Shown: in pieces, positions 17,149-26,047 of the stretch | How the letters are laid out: every line of letters starts with the position of its first letter | How positions within the stretch are numbered: position 1 is the first letter of the stretch | DNA from: Streptomyces sp. 11x1 | Lineage (GTDB): Bacteria; Actinomycetota; Actinomycetes; Streptomycetales; Streptomycetaceae | DNA length: 64,000 nucleotides | NCBI RefSeq assembly: GCF_032598905.1 | Contig: NZ_CP122458.1 | Span: 4,278,001-4,342,000 of the forward strand | Direction of reading: 5' to 3' | Notes under the pieces: model-generated | The model's input: the letters and a program-made list of their open reading frames with translations, nothing else | What the model was told of the DNA's origin: nothing | Database searches by the model: none | Made by a program: the position numbers and the translations under genes

Positions 17149-18051
17149 GTGCCGGGAGGCGCCCTCGAACTGATCGAGGACCGCGTCCAGGACTTCACGC
17201 ACCGCGGGCCAGTGGCGGCTGCGGTGCGTAGTACTGGCGAGCGGTTCGAGGGCCTGGACTGGGCCGGTAAGGAGGCACTGCTGCAGACACTGAGGGACGC
17301 CGGTGTCTTGTGGTTGCAGATCACCGGCGGTGAGGCGCTGATCGACCGCGAGTTCGGCGCCGCGTACGAGTACGCCCACCAGCTCGGGATGATGGTCCAG
17401 GTCTCGTCCAACGGCTCCTCGCTGCGGAAGCAGCCGATCCGAGGCCTGTTCGCCCACCGCCGGCCGTACCGACTGACGCTGAGCGTCTACGGCGCCACCG
17501 CCGAGACGTACGACAAGGTGACGCGGAACCGCGGGGCGTTCGGCCGGTTCCTGAAGGGCCTGGACGCCGCCCGCGAGGACAGGCTGCCGGTCCGCCTGAA
17601 CGTGATCGTCTCGGACGGCAACGCGCACGAGACAGCCGCGATGGTGTGCCTCGCGAATTCGTACGGCTTCCCGCACCAGGTCTTCACGAACATGCCGCCC
17701 ACGATCGACGGCGAGGCGAACCCCCTGGCGACGCAGGCACTGGGTCATCTCAAGGCCCGCAGCGTCTTCACCGGCTGCACCGCCGGCCACACGTTCTTCC
17801 ACGTCAACCCGCACGGCATCGCGTCGATCTGCAAAGTCGGCCGCGACCCGAGCGTGAACCTCATCACCGAGGGCGTCGAAGCCCTCCCCCGGCTCGGCGC
17901 GGTCGCCAAGTCCCTACAGCTCCGCACCGGTGGATGCTCCGGCTGCACGAAGGTCGGCACCTGTCGCACGTGCCGGCCGCTGGCCAGGCTCTACCAGGAG
18001 GCGGGGGACCGACGAGAGCTCTACTGCCAGCTTGGAGGTTACGGATCATGA
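17149..18051 (+). pseudogene. Radical-SAM/SPASM-like protein lacking its N-terminal iron-sulfur motif
   Basis: The frame codes 300 residues: WLQITGGEALIDREF is the radical-SAM GGE motif, QVSSNGSSL and LTLSVYGATAETYD are later core strands, and the C-terminus has seven or more cysteines (CSGCTKVGTCRTC, then YCQLGGYGS) as in SPASM auxiliary-cluster domains. The CX3CX2C motif that should lie about 50 residues before GGE is absent, and an in-frame stop at 17128 closes the frame. The first 25 residues have no family character and no good ribosome site is seen. Most likely a 5'-truncated gene, formerly a peptide- or small-molecule-modifying maturase. Confidence 0.75.
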
Positions 18052-18084
18052 CTCCGCCCACCGCACTCCTGACCCCGCCCCGCG

Positions 18085-18450
18085 AACCGGTCGCTTCCCA
18101 ATGTCTGGATCGGCACGTCGATCGAGTCGGATGAGTACTGCTGGCGGGCTGATGAGCTGCGGGGCATCCCTGCGGCTGTCCGGTTTCTGTCGCTGGAGCC
18201 GCTGCTTGGGCCAGTGCCGTCCCTGGAACTGTCGCGGATCGACTGGGTGATCGTCGGTGGTGAGAGTGGCCCGGCTCACCGGCCGCTGGACTTGGCCTGG
18301 GTCCGTGACATTCGCGATCGGTGTGTCGATCTTCAGGTGGCTCTGTTCTTCAAGCAGGTCGGCGGGCTGACCCCGAAGGCTGCAGGCCGCCTGCTCGATG
18401 GGCGGACCTGGGATGAGTATCCCGCCACGGCGGACGTGGTGGGTGCGTGA
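18085..18450 (+). pseudogene. C-terminal fragment of a phage Gp37/Gp68-type (DUF5131) protein
   Basis: From about 18091 one frame reads LPNVWIGTSIESDEY, then RFLSLEPLLGP and DWVIVGGESGP and ends after a conserved FFKQVGG, matching the C-terminal third of the DUF5131 (phage Gp37/Gp68) family. The N-terminal part with its cysteine motif is missing. It joins directly to a 28-codon frame that begins ATG at 18048 (overlapping the radical-SAM stop as ATGA) and stops at 18134, apparently the head of another lost gene. Codon use is less GC-biased than in neighbours, as in transferred DNA. Confidence 0.75.
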
Positions 18451-18544
18451 GGCCCTCGGAGTATGGGAACGCTGATAGCCCGCGAGCCCCACGGCATCAT
18501 GCAGGTCGGCGGGAGTGACCATGACCATGAGGCTCGCGGACGGT

Positions 18545-19498
18545 CTACTTGGCTTCGACTCGTCCAACCGGGTCGGGGCCGGACGACAGGGCCTCGCGTG
18601 CGGTCTGCCAGGCGTTGTCGCCGGGGTGGAGCTGGCTGCGGAGGTAGGCGGAGGTGAGGCGGCCGACGGCAGCGACCCGTTCGGGGCTCTCGTCCGTGGT
18701 CTCGGCGACGTCGTATCCGGGGATTCCGCCGAGTGCGTGCCCCGCGCCGAACAGGGTGAGCAGGACCTTGGGGCCCGGGGCGAGGGTGTAGGGGTCGGCG
18801 TGCCAGTCGGGTCCCATGTCCGTGAAGTGCCGGGAGTCGTCCTCGTCGCCGGCGACGACCAGCACGGGTGTGGTCATCGTGGAGAAGTCGATGGTTCGGA
18901 AGACCGGCAGCATGTCGGCCATGGGCCCGTTGAGGACGTCACCCCTGCCAGGCGCGGCGAGCAGCACGCCCGCCTTGATCCGGGGTTCGAGCAGGCTCAC
19001 TTCCTCGCCGTCGTCCGTGACGCGGGCGCCGAGCAGGAGGCTGGAGGTGAAGCCGCCGAAGGAGTGTCCGGCGACGGCGATCTTGGTGTGGTCGATCCGT
19101 CCGGCGAGCAGCGGTACGGCCTTCTCGATCTCGTCGAGCCGGTCGAGGATGTGGCTCATGTCCTCGGAGCGCGAGCGCCAGAAGAAGGGGGCTCCGGGGG
19201 CGTCGGCGACATGGTCGCTCAGTGTCCTGGAGGTGAGGTGGGTGGGCTGGATGACGACGAAGCCGTGGGCCGCCCAGAAGTTGGCGAGCGGCGCGTAGCC
19301 GTTGAGCGAGGACAGGTTGTTCGAGGGTCCCTGGCCGTGGGAGAGAAGGATGACGGGAAGGTCCGTGCCGGTCTCGGGCGCGGTGACCCGTACCTGGAGG
19401 TCCACGGGACGTCCGGGTATGGACAGCACCACCGGGCTGTAGGACAGGACCGGGGCCGACGAGCTCAGGGTGTCGGCGGTGGTGGTGGATGTGCTCAT
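18545..19498 (-). CDS. Alpha/beta hydrolase (dienelactone hydrolase / PAF-acetylhydrolase-like)
   Basis: A 317-residue hydrolase with nucleophile elbow GHSFGG (Ser146), acid candidate in VVAGDEDD and His in GAGHALGG, in the expected order. The oxyanion region is LLSHGQGPSNN. No signal peptide, so cytoplasmic; substrate unknown. It is divergent from a TetR gene across a 170-base gap that holds a palindromic operator, so the TetR protein probably controls it. Confidence 0.88.
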   Translation of the reverse strand: MSTSTTTADTLSSSAPVLSYSPVVLSIPGRPVDLQVRVTAPETGTDLPVILLSHGQGPSNNLSSLNGYAPLANFWAAHGFVVIQPTHLTSRTLSDHVADAPGAPFFWRSRSEDMSHILDRLDEIEKAVPLLAGRIDHTKIAVAGHSFGGFTSSLLLGARVTDDGEEVSLLEPRIKAGVLLAAPGRGDVLNGPMADMLPVFRTIDFSTMTTPVLVVAGDEDDSRHFTDMGPDWHADPYTLAPGPKVLLTLFGAGHALGGIPGYDVAETTDESPERVAAVGRLTSAYLRSQLHPGDNAWQTAREALSSGPDPVGRVEAK

Positions 19499-19597
19499 GA
19501 TGCGCGGCTTCCTTATCTGCGGGCCTTGTCGGCCACCGGTCCGGTTCGGAAGCGGTAGGACAAGGGAGGTGGAGGCGCCCGGCTTTCAGCTAACCTG

Positions 19598-19618
19598 AAG
19601 TGGAGCGTCGCACCACTT
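19598..19618. promoter_or_regulatory. TetR-type operator between hydrolase and regulator genes
   Basis: AAGTGGAGC (19598-19606), GTC, GCACCACTT (19610-19618): a 9+3+9 palindrome with one mismatch. A third half-site AAGTGGTGC occurs at 19647-19655 just before the TetR start. The layout fits autoregulation and control of the divergent hydrolase. Confidence 0.65.
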
Positions 19619-19668
19619 AATATCCGGAACAGTGCTCCGTTTCGTCAAGTGGTGCCGGAAGGAAGAGC

Positions 19669-20280
19669 GTGATGCCCAGCGAGAGCCCCAAGGGGAAGGT
19701 ACCGACCCGGAGCAAGCGGACCGACGCGGTGCGCAACCAGCAAACCGTGCTCACCGCCGCCGCCGAGGTGTTCGTCACCTCCGGAGTCGACGCGCCGATT
19801 CGCCAGATCGCCGAACGGGCGGGCGTCGGAATGGCCACGATCTACCGCCACTTCCCGACCCGGGCGGACCTCGTCACCGCCGTCTACCGCCATCAGATCG
19901 AGGCATGCGTCGAGGCCGGACCGAAGCTGCTGGCCAGTTCGGAATCCCCGTTCGACGCACTGCGTCAGTGGATCGACCTCTTCGTCGACTTTCTGGCCAC
20001 CAAGCACGGACTCGCCGACGCGCTGCAGTCCGACAGCGACCGCTTCGCCACGCTGCACACCTACCTCGTCGACCGCCTGGAGCCCGTGAGCGCCCAACTC
20101 CTCGACGCCGCGGTCGAGGCGGGCGACATCCGGCCCGGCATCCAGCCCTACGAACTGATGCGCGGCATCGGCAACCTCTGCATCGGGCGCGACGACGACC
20201 CCCGCTACGACCCCCGCCGCCTGATCGAACTGCTCCTCCAGGGGCTGCGGCAACCTCGACCGGCCACCCTGACCACCTGA
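19669..20280 (+). CDS. TetR/AcrR-family transcriptional regulator
   Basis: A 203-residue regulator with a TetR helix-turn-helix: VLTAAAEVFVTSGVD, IRQIAERAGVGMATIYRHFP. The C-terminal ligand domain is all-helical. Start GTG 19669 or ATG 19672; GGAAGGAAGAG precedes both. Operator half-sites lie in its promoter. Its likely target is the divergent hydrolase. Confidence 0.9.
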   Translation: MMPSESPKGKVPTRSKRTDAVRNQQTVLTAAAEVFVTSGVDAPIRQIAERAGVGMATIYRHFPTRADLVTAVYRHQIEACVEAGPKLLASSESPFDALRQWIDLFVDFLATKHGLADALQSDSDRFATLHTYLVDRLEPVSAQLLDAAVEAGDIRPGIQPYELMRGIGNLCIGRDDDPRYDPRRLIELLLQGLRQPRPATLTT

Positions 20281-20284
20281 GTGC

Positions 20285-20395
20285 CTACTCGGGCCGGTCC
20301 ACCAGCTCGGTGTGAGGCGAGCGCCGCTGCACCGCCGCGTCCAGTTCCCGGCCGACCGGCTTCGGCATCGGCCGGCCCAGCGCCCAGTCGATCAC
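20285..20395 (-). pseudogene. C-terminal gene fragment of unknown family
   Basis: A 36-residue tail (VIDWALGRPMPKPVGREL and onwards to a TAG stop) that reads like the end of a real protein but begins exactly where an MmyB-like fragment ends in another frame. It is probably half of a deletion joint. I do not recognise the family. Confidence 0.4.
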
Positions 20396-20610
20396 GGCTT
20401 GTCGTCGTGGAAGGCTCGCCACACGATGTTCGCCGACCGGCCACCGCGGCCGCGCCAGTCGTCTCCGGTCAGCGCGGCCCACGGATCGTTGTGCTAGATG
20501 AGGGTCCAGGCCGCGTCGAAGACGGCGATCGGGGTGTCGGTCAGGCGGTCGAGCAGGCGCTGCACGCCGGGGCAGATGCGCTGAGGCACCAGTCCGCCGC
20601 TTTCGGCGGC
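20392..20610 (-). pseudogene. Fragment of an MmyB-type helix-turn-helix regulator
   Basis: The minus strand reads PQRICPGVQRLLDRLTDTPI, then VFDAAWTLI, an in-frame TAG (20494-20496), HNDPWAALTGD and NIVWRAF before a stop. This matches the ligand-binding half of XRE/MmyB-like regulators, which have LLD..TDTPA and NPLWAAL-type sequence. The DNA-binding half is absent and the internal stop shows decay. It points away from a truncated MFS gene, so a divergent regulator/exporter pair may have lost the DNA between them. Confidence 0.65.
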
Positions 20611-22183
20611 GTGCCCTGCCAGGCGGCAGGGCCCAGCCAAGACCCACGACAACGACGGACCATCCTGGTCGGGGTCTGCATCGCGCTCATGGCGGTCATC
20701 GCTTCGGTGTCCGGGCTGAACGTCGCCCAGCCGGAGCTCACCGTCGCGTTCGACGCCTCGCAAGCCGAGGTCTTGTGGTTCATCAACATCTACACCATCA
20801 GTCTGGCCGCGTTGCTGCTGCCGCTCGGCGCAACGGGTGACCGGTGGGGCCGCGGGCCGGTGCTGCTCGCAGGCCTGCTCGTCTTCGGAACAGCGAGTGC
20901 GGCGGCCGACCTTACCACGTCATCCGAGATCATGCTCGCCGCACGTTTCCTGAGCGGCGTAGGCGCAGCCATGATCATGCCGGTCACCCTCGCCGTCATC
21001 ACCTCGACCTTCCCGGACGAGGAGCGTTCCAAGGCGATCGGCGTGTGGACCGGCGTCGCCGGCGGTGGAGGCATCTTGGGGATGTACCTGTCGGCCGTCC
21101 TGGTCGACCTGGCGAGCTGGCGGTGGCTCTTCGTCCTGCCGGTCGTGCTCGTCGTCGTGGCCACCGTCATGGCTCCGCGATCCATCCCGGACTCGCGCGA
21201 AGTGTCGGGGCACGGGTTCGACGCCGTCGGTTCGCTGTCGTCGGTGATCGCCGCCGTCGGGCTTGTCTTCTTTCTCCATGAGGGCCCCCAACGAGGCTGG
21301 GCCGCGCCCGCGACGCTGCTGAGCCTCCTCGTCGGCGTCATCGCCACCGTCGGATTTCGTGGCATGGGAGCTGCGACGGCAGGCTCCACTCCTCGACGTC
21401 CGCCTGTTCCGCCGGCGAGGTCTCGCGAGCGGTTCGGTGTCGCTCCTGACGGTCTTCGGCGTGCAGGCAGGGATCTTCGTGGTCCTCTTCCCGTACTTCC
21501 AGACGGTGCTCGGCTGGTCCGGCCTTCGCTCCACCCTGGCGCTCATGCCGATGGCGCTGCTGATGATGTTCGCCTCCGGCCTCGCCCCGCGGGCAGCCGC
21601 GCGCATCGGCACCCGCTCGACGATGGCCTCAGGGATATTCCCGGGCGGCACGGGACTGGTCCTCATGGCCGCCTTCGTCTCCGTCGACGGCGGCTACCTC
21701 TCGATTCTCCCCGGCATGCTCGCCATGGGACTCGGTATGGGGTTGACGATGACACCCTCCACCGAGGCCATCACCACCGCCTTGCCGCGTGAGCGTCAAG
21801 GTGTCGCGTCCGCGCTCAACGACGTCACCCGGGAGTTCGGCACCGCGCTCGGTGTCGCGCTGCTCGGAGCGGTCCTGACCGCCGGCTACCGCAGCGCCAT
21901 CGACTCCCGGCTCGACGGAGTTCCGGGCGACGCCGCCGACGCCGCCCGCGAGGGCGTCGCCAACGCCCTCGCGGCCGCCGACGGGGCCGGCCCCCAGGCG
22001 CAGGCGCTCACCCGAGCCGCCCAGGAGTCCTTCGTCGACGGCTGGCAGCATGCCATGTGGGCAGGCGCAGCAGTCATGGCGATCCTGTTCGTCCACGTTC
22101 TCGCGAGAGGTCCGCAGCAACGGACCCAGAGTTCTGGTGGCCACAGCCGTGACTCCGACGATGTGGTCGTCGACCTGCGCTGA
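20611..22183 (+). pseudogene. MFS drug-exporter gene (EmrB/QacA type) with a frameshift and doubtful start
   Basis: The first frame encodes TM1 onward (RRTILVGVCIALMAVIASVSG, motif GDRWGRGPVLL) up to about 21356, and the second continues from WELRRQAPLLDVRLFRRRG to the end at 22183 with the remaining helices. One extra T in TTT at 21355-21357 explains the shift: removing it restores VGFVAWELRR. No convincing start with a ribosome site precedes TM1. It is 14-TM-like in length. It may be a true pseudogene or a single-base sequencing error plus a displaced start. Confidence 0.8.
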
Positions 22184-22356
22184 CCTGTGAACTTGTCGTT
22201 CACTCTTCGGCCTCGCCATGCCGCGTAGTGGATCAGCGTCTCCGGCGCCGCCCGCGCTGTCCCCTCCAGGCTTCTGAAACGGATCCAGCCATGAGTCCGG
22301 CCGGTCGAATGCGAGCCCCGCGGAACAGCGCCGCCCGGCACGGCCTACGAACTGCG

Positions 22357-22379
22357 GGCGGGGTTCCCGGAACCCCGCC
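22357..22379. terminator. Strong hairpin terminator
   Basis: GGCGGGGTTC (22357-22366), loop CCG, GAACCCCGCC (22370-22379). It separates the decayed MFS gene from the beta-lactamase gene. Confidence 0.75.
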
Positions 22380-22439
22380 CTCGTCATATCGGTCAGAGAC
22401 TACGACGACTCGATCACGACGACCTGTACGGAGACGACC

Positions 22440-23387
22440 TTGGCAACCACGAGAGCGCACTCACGTCCCCTCCCCCGCCGTCGGACGGCGCTCGGCCTCG
22501 GTGGGCTGGCGGCTCTGGGCACCGTCGGCGCGCTCGGCACGCTCGGTGCCGGGACGGCATACGCCTCGGGCGGTGCCGGTGCGGGGCTCTCCCGCCAGCT
22601 GGCGGAGCTGGAGCGGGAGTACTCCGCGCGGCTCGGGGTCTACGCCCATGACACGGCGACGGGGCGCACGGTGGCGTACCGCGCGGACGAGCGGTTCCCC
22701 CTCTGCTCGGTGTTCAAGACGCTCGCCGCCGGGGCGGTGTTACGGGACCTCGACCGCGACGGCGAGTACCTCGCCCGGCGGATCCACTACACGAAGGAGT
22801 ACGTCGAGGCGGCGGGCTACAGCCCGATCACGGGCACGGCGGCGAACGTCGAGGCCGGTATGACGGTCGGGGAGCTGTGCTCCGCGACGGTCTCGCACAG
22901 CGACAACGGGGCGGGGAACCTGCTGCTGCGCGAGCTCGGCGGGCCGAGCGCGATCACCCGCTTCTGCCGCTCGCTGGGCGACCGGACGACCCGACTCGAC
23001 CGCTGGGAGCCGGAGTTGAACACGGCGGAGCCATGGCGGACGACGGACACCACCACGCCTTCGGCCATCGGCGGGACGTACGCGCGGCTCCTCCTCGGCC
23101 GAGCCCTGCGGGACGCGGACCGGGAGCTGCTGACGGACTGGCTGATCGCCAACTCGACGAACGTCCAGCGGTTCCGGGCCGGCCTGCCCGCCGACTGGAC
23201 GCTCGCGGACAAGACCGGCGGCGGGGCGGCGTACGGTGTCGCCAACGACGTCGGCGTTGTCTGGCCCCCCGGCCGCCCGCCCCTCGTCCTGTCCGTCCTT
23301 TCGACGAAACTCGACCCGGCGGGCCCCACGGACAACCCGCTGGTGGCCAGGGCGGCGGGCCTGGTGGCGGGGGCGCTCACGGCCTAA
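22440..23387 (+). CDS. Class A beta-lactamase
   Basis: A 315-residue serine beta-lactamase with all class A motifs: SVFK (Ser90, Lys93), SDN (154-156), EPELN (Glu190, the general base of the omega loop) and KTG (258-260). The N-terminus RRRTALGLGG plus a hydrophobic stretch ending AYAS looks like a Tat signal, so it is exported folded. It starts with TTG, with GGAGA upstream. Codon 101 is TTA, which needs the bldA tRNA in streptomycetes, so translation may be tied to development. No BlaR/BlaI regulator is adjacent. Confidence 0.93.
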   Translation: MATTRAHSRPLPRRRTALGLGGLAALGTVGALGTLGAGTAYASGGAGAGLSRQLAELEREYSARLGVYAHDTATGRTVAYRADERFPLCSVFKTLAAGAVLRDLDRDGEYLARRIHYTKEYVEAAGYSPITGTAANVEAGMTVGELCSATVSHSDNGAGNLLLRELGGPSAITRFCRSLGDRTTRLDRWEPELNTAEPWRTTDTTTPSAIGGTYARLLLGRALRDADRELLTDWLIANSTNVQRFRAGLPADWTLADKTGGGAAYGVANDVGVVWPPGRPPLVLSVLSTKLDPAGPTDNPLVARAAGLVAGALTA

Positions 23388-23528
23388 CGGCACGCGGAAC
23401 GGGCTGGAGGAGAGGAGGGCCCGGGGGTAGGGGCGAACCAGTGGTGGTCCCCCCTCGCCCCGGCCCCGCTCCACCCACCTGTCCGCACCCCGGTCGCCGC
23501 TGGCCTCCGGCCCCCTCCAGGCCGCAGC

Positions 23529-24749
23529 ATGAGCGGCATGAGCAATGTGAACGACGTGAACGGCGACAGCGGCATGCGGGTCTCGCGGCGGGCCCGGGCC
23601 GTCGCTCCCTTCTACGCCATGGAGTTCGCCAAGCAGGCCGCCGCGCTGACCGCCCAGGGCCATGACGTCGTCAAACTCAGCCTCGGGGAACCGGACTTCG
23701 GCGCACCCCCGGCCGTCGTGGAGGCGATGCGGGAGGTGATGGACGGGCGGCCGATGACGTACACGGCGGCACTCGGACTGCCCGCCCTGCGGGAGGCCAT
23801 CGCCGGGTTCTACGGCGACCGGCACGGCGTCGAGGTCGACCCGGGCCGGGTCGTCGTCACGGCCGGCGCCTCGGCCGCGCTCGTGCTGGCCACCGCCGCG
23901 CTCGTCGACCCCGGTGACGAGGTGCTCATCGGCGACCCGTCCTACCCGTGCAACCGGCAGATCGTGGAGAGCTTCGGCGCCGACGTCACGCTGGTGCCCA
24001 CCACTGCCGCGAGCCGGTTCCAGCTGGACACGGCGGCGGTGCGGGCACACTGGACGGACCGTACGCGCGGGCTCATGGTCGCCACCCCGTCCAACCCGAC
24101 CGGCACCTCCGTCCCGGCCGACGAGCTCGCCGCGCTCTGCGAACTGGCCCGTGAGCGGGACGCATGGCGTCTCGTCGACGAGATCTACCTCGACCTCGGC
24201 GACCACGACGAGCGAGGCCGGCCGCCGCGCAGCGCGTTGTCGTACGACCCCGGTGCCGTCGTGATCAACAGCTTCTCGAAGTACTTCGGGATGACCGGCT
24301 GGCGGCTCGGCTGGTGCGTCGTCCCGGAGCCTCTCGTACCGGCCCTGGAGCGGATGGCGCAGAACTATTTCCTCTGCGCCTCCGCCCCGGCCCAGCACGC
24401 CGCCCTCGCCTGTTTCACCCCAGAGTCCCTCGCGGTGTGCGAGGCGCGCCGGGTGGAGTTCGGCGAGCGGCGCGCGCTGGTCCTGGACGGGCTGGCACGG
24501 ATCGGGCTGCCGGTCCCGGTGCCGCCCGACGGGGCGTTCTACGTCTACTTCGACGTCAGCGGGACCGGCCTGACCTCCTGGGAGTTCTGCGAACGGGCCC
24601 TGCGGGAGGCGCACGTGGCCCTGACGCCCGGCCGGGACTTCGGCACCCACACCGCCGACACCCACGTCCGCCTCTCCTACGCGGCCTCGACGGACGAACT
24701 GCGGGAGGGGATCGCCCGGTTGGGGAAGTTCATGACGACGCTGCGATGA
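23529..24749 (+). CDS. PLP-dependent aminotransferase class I/II
   Basis: A 406-residue fold-type I aminotransferase: LSLGEPDFGAPP near residue 50, ATPSNPTGT, and the PLP-lysine motif NSFSKYFGMTGWRLGW. This resembles aspartate/aromatic aminotransferases. Substrate not decided. The start may be ATG 23529 or 23538; neither has a strong ribosome site. It follows the beta-lactamase by 140 bases and could share its transcript. Confidence 0.88.
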   Translation: MSGMSNVNDVNGDSGMRVSRRARAVAPFYAMEFAKQAAALTAQGHDVVKLSLGEPDFGAPPAVVEAMREVMDGRPMTYTAALGLPALREAIAGFYGDRHGVEVDPGRVVVTAGASAALVLATAALVDPGDEVLIGDPSYPCNRQIVESFGADVTLVPTTAASRFQLDTAAVRAHWTDRTRGLMVATPSNPTGTSVPADELAALCELARERDAWRLVDEIYLDLGDHDERGRPPRSALSYDPGAVVINSFSKYFGMTGWRLGWCVVPEPLVPALERMAQNYFLCASAPAQHAALACFTPESLAVCEARRVEFGERRALVLDGLARIGLPVPVPPDGAFYVYFDVSGTGLTSWEFCERALREAHVALTPGRDFGTHTADTHVRLSYAASTDELREGIARLGKFMTTLR

Positions 24750-25063
24750 GGCACGGCCCCTGGCATGGCTGGAACACGGTCTGACCGGTGGTGACGGGCC
24801 TGCTCGGAGTTCCACTTCCCGACGTGGGGGGAGGCCGGGGTCGCTTCCCTGTGGCGGCCGACGTCAATTCTCGACGGTGGTCGACTACCCGTCACCATGG
24901 CTCTATATGATCGGCGTTCGCATGTACGGGGGCATGTGCGGGTGCAACTTCGGCGTGTTCGCCACGCGTTGCCGCGTTCGCTCCGCGTCGCGGCGTCGGC
25001 GCCGCCCACTCCCCCCGTGCGTCGCGCGTCCTTCCGATGACACCGACGACGAGGAGAGGGGCC
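24750..25063. other. Gene-free upstream region
   Basis: About 310 bases with no convincing coding sequence. It should hold the promoter for the mycosin-linked pair that follows. Nothing else stands out. Confidence 0.4.
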
Positions 25064-26047
25064 ATGTCCTATCCGACACCGCCCCAGCGGCCCGGCCCTG
25101 CCGCAGGCCATGGACAACCGCCCAACCCCTACGGGCAGCACGGGCAACCGCCCCAACCGTACGGCCAACCGCCCCAGCAGGCGGCCTGGCCACAGCAGCC
25201 CCCGGCGCAGGCGCCCCACCCGGGCCAGGCGCCGCAGTACCCAGGTCCCACACCGCCCCACCCCGCCCCGGTCCCGACCCCTCCCCCGGCCAAGGGCGGC
25301 GCGGCCCGTGGGTGTCTCGCCGGCGCCCTCGGGTTCTTCGGGCTGCTCGGCATGCTCGGCGGCGGCCTCCTGGTCGGGCACGCGTACTCGAACGCCGCCC
25401 AGGACATTCCCAACCGCGACGGCTACGGCCCGACCATGTGGCGGAACGAGCCGGCGGACCAGCTCTTCCCCGACGCCCTGGCCCCCCGGGTGAGAGCGAC
25501 GACCACGAAGCCGGACGGCTCGCGGGCCACCTGGCACCGGATCGGCATATCCGAGGACACCGACTGCACGAAGGGCCTGAACAAGGTCACCTCGGCCGCC
25601 GTCGCGAAGCTCGACTGCGAGGCGGTGCTGCGCGCCACGTACGTGGACCCCACGGGGAACACCGTCGGCACGGTCGCGCTGATCGTGCTGCCCACCGGGG
25701 AGTCCGCGAAGGCGGAGATGACCGCGTTCTTCGAGAAGGACGAGGACAAGCTCGACCCCGAGGTCGGGGTGAAGGCGTTCACCGTGCCCGGCACCATCGC
25801 GGCGAAGTGGAGCGACGCGCGCAGCAACGGCGGGGCGGGGGTCACCGTTCCGGAATCGTCGTTGCCGTATGTCGTCGTGGCCTCCACCGGCGCGGTCGAC
25901 GGCCGTGAGGCGGGCCATCTGCCGGGCGAGTACGGCAGCCACAACTGGGACGCGGGCGACGACCGCGCCGCGTGGCGGGGCGCGGCGAAGGCCCTGTGCG
26001 AAGACGTCAGTTACCACCTCGGTGACCTGTTGCTGGAGACCTCATGA
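25064..26047 (+). CDS. Single-pass membrane protein of unknown function coupled to a mycosin-like protease
   Basis: A 327-residue protein: about 80 residues of Pro/Gln/Gly-rich cytoplasmic tail (QPPQPYGQPPQQ-type), one membrane segment around residues 85-110 (AGALGFFGLLGMLGGGLLVG), then an extracytoplasmic domain of about 210 residues. GAGGAGAGG before ATG 25064 supports this start. It overlaps the protease gene by ATGA, so the two are made together. It could be a partner or substrate of the protease; no known catalytic motif is visible. Confidence 0.75.
   Translation: MSYPTPPQRPGPAAGHGQPPNPYGQHGQPPQPYGQPPQQAAWPQQPPAQAPHPGQAPQYPGPTPPHPAPVPTPPPAKGGAARGCLAGALGFFGLLGMLGGGLLVGHAYSNAAQDIPNRDGYGPTMWRNEPADQLFPDALAPRVRATTTKPDGSRATWHRIGISEDTDCTKGLNKVTSAAVAKLDCEAVLRATYVDPTGNTVGTVALIVLPTGESAKAEMTAFFEKDEDKLDPEVGVKAFTVPGTIAAKWSDARSNGGAGVTVPESSLPYVVVASTGAVDGREAGHLPGEYGSHNWDAGDDRAAWRGAAKALCEDVSYHLGDLLLETS

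Noticed and set aside
16027..17814. A 595-codon minus-strand frame opposite the xDR-repeat gene and the radical-SAM remnant
   Set aside because: It spans two unrelated plus-strand genes and a terminator and has only His/Val/Arg shadow composition, so it is not a gene.
18463..18657. Short plus-strand frame after the DUF5131 fragment
   Set aside because: No family resemblance, runs antisense into the hydrolase 3' end.
22184..22350. Possible minus-strand gene tail after the MFS remnant
   Set aside because: A piece reading WIRFRSLEGTARAAPETL looked protein-like but matches no family I can name and has no supporting start.
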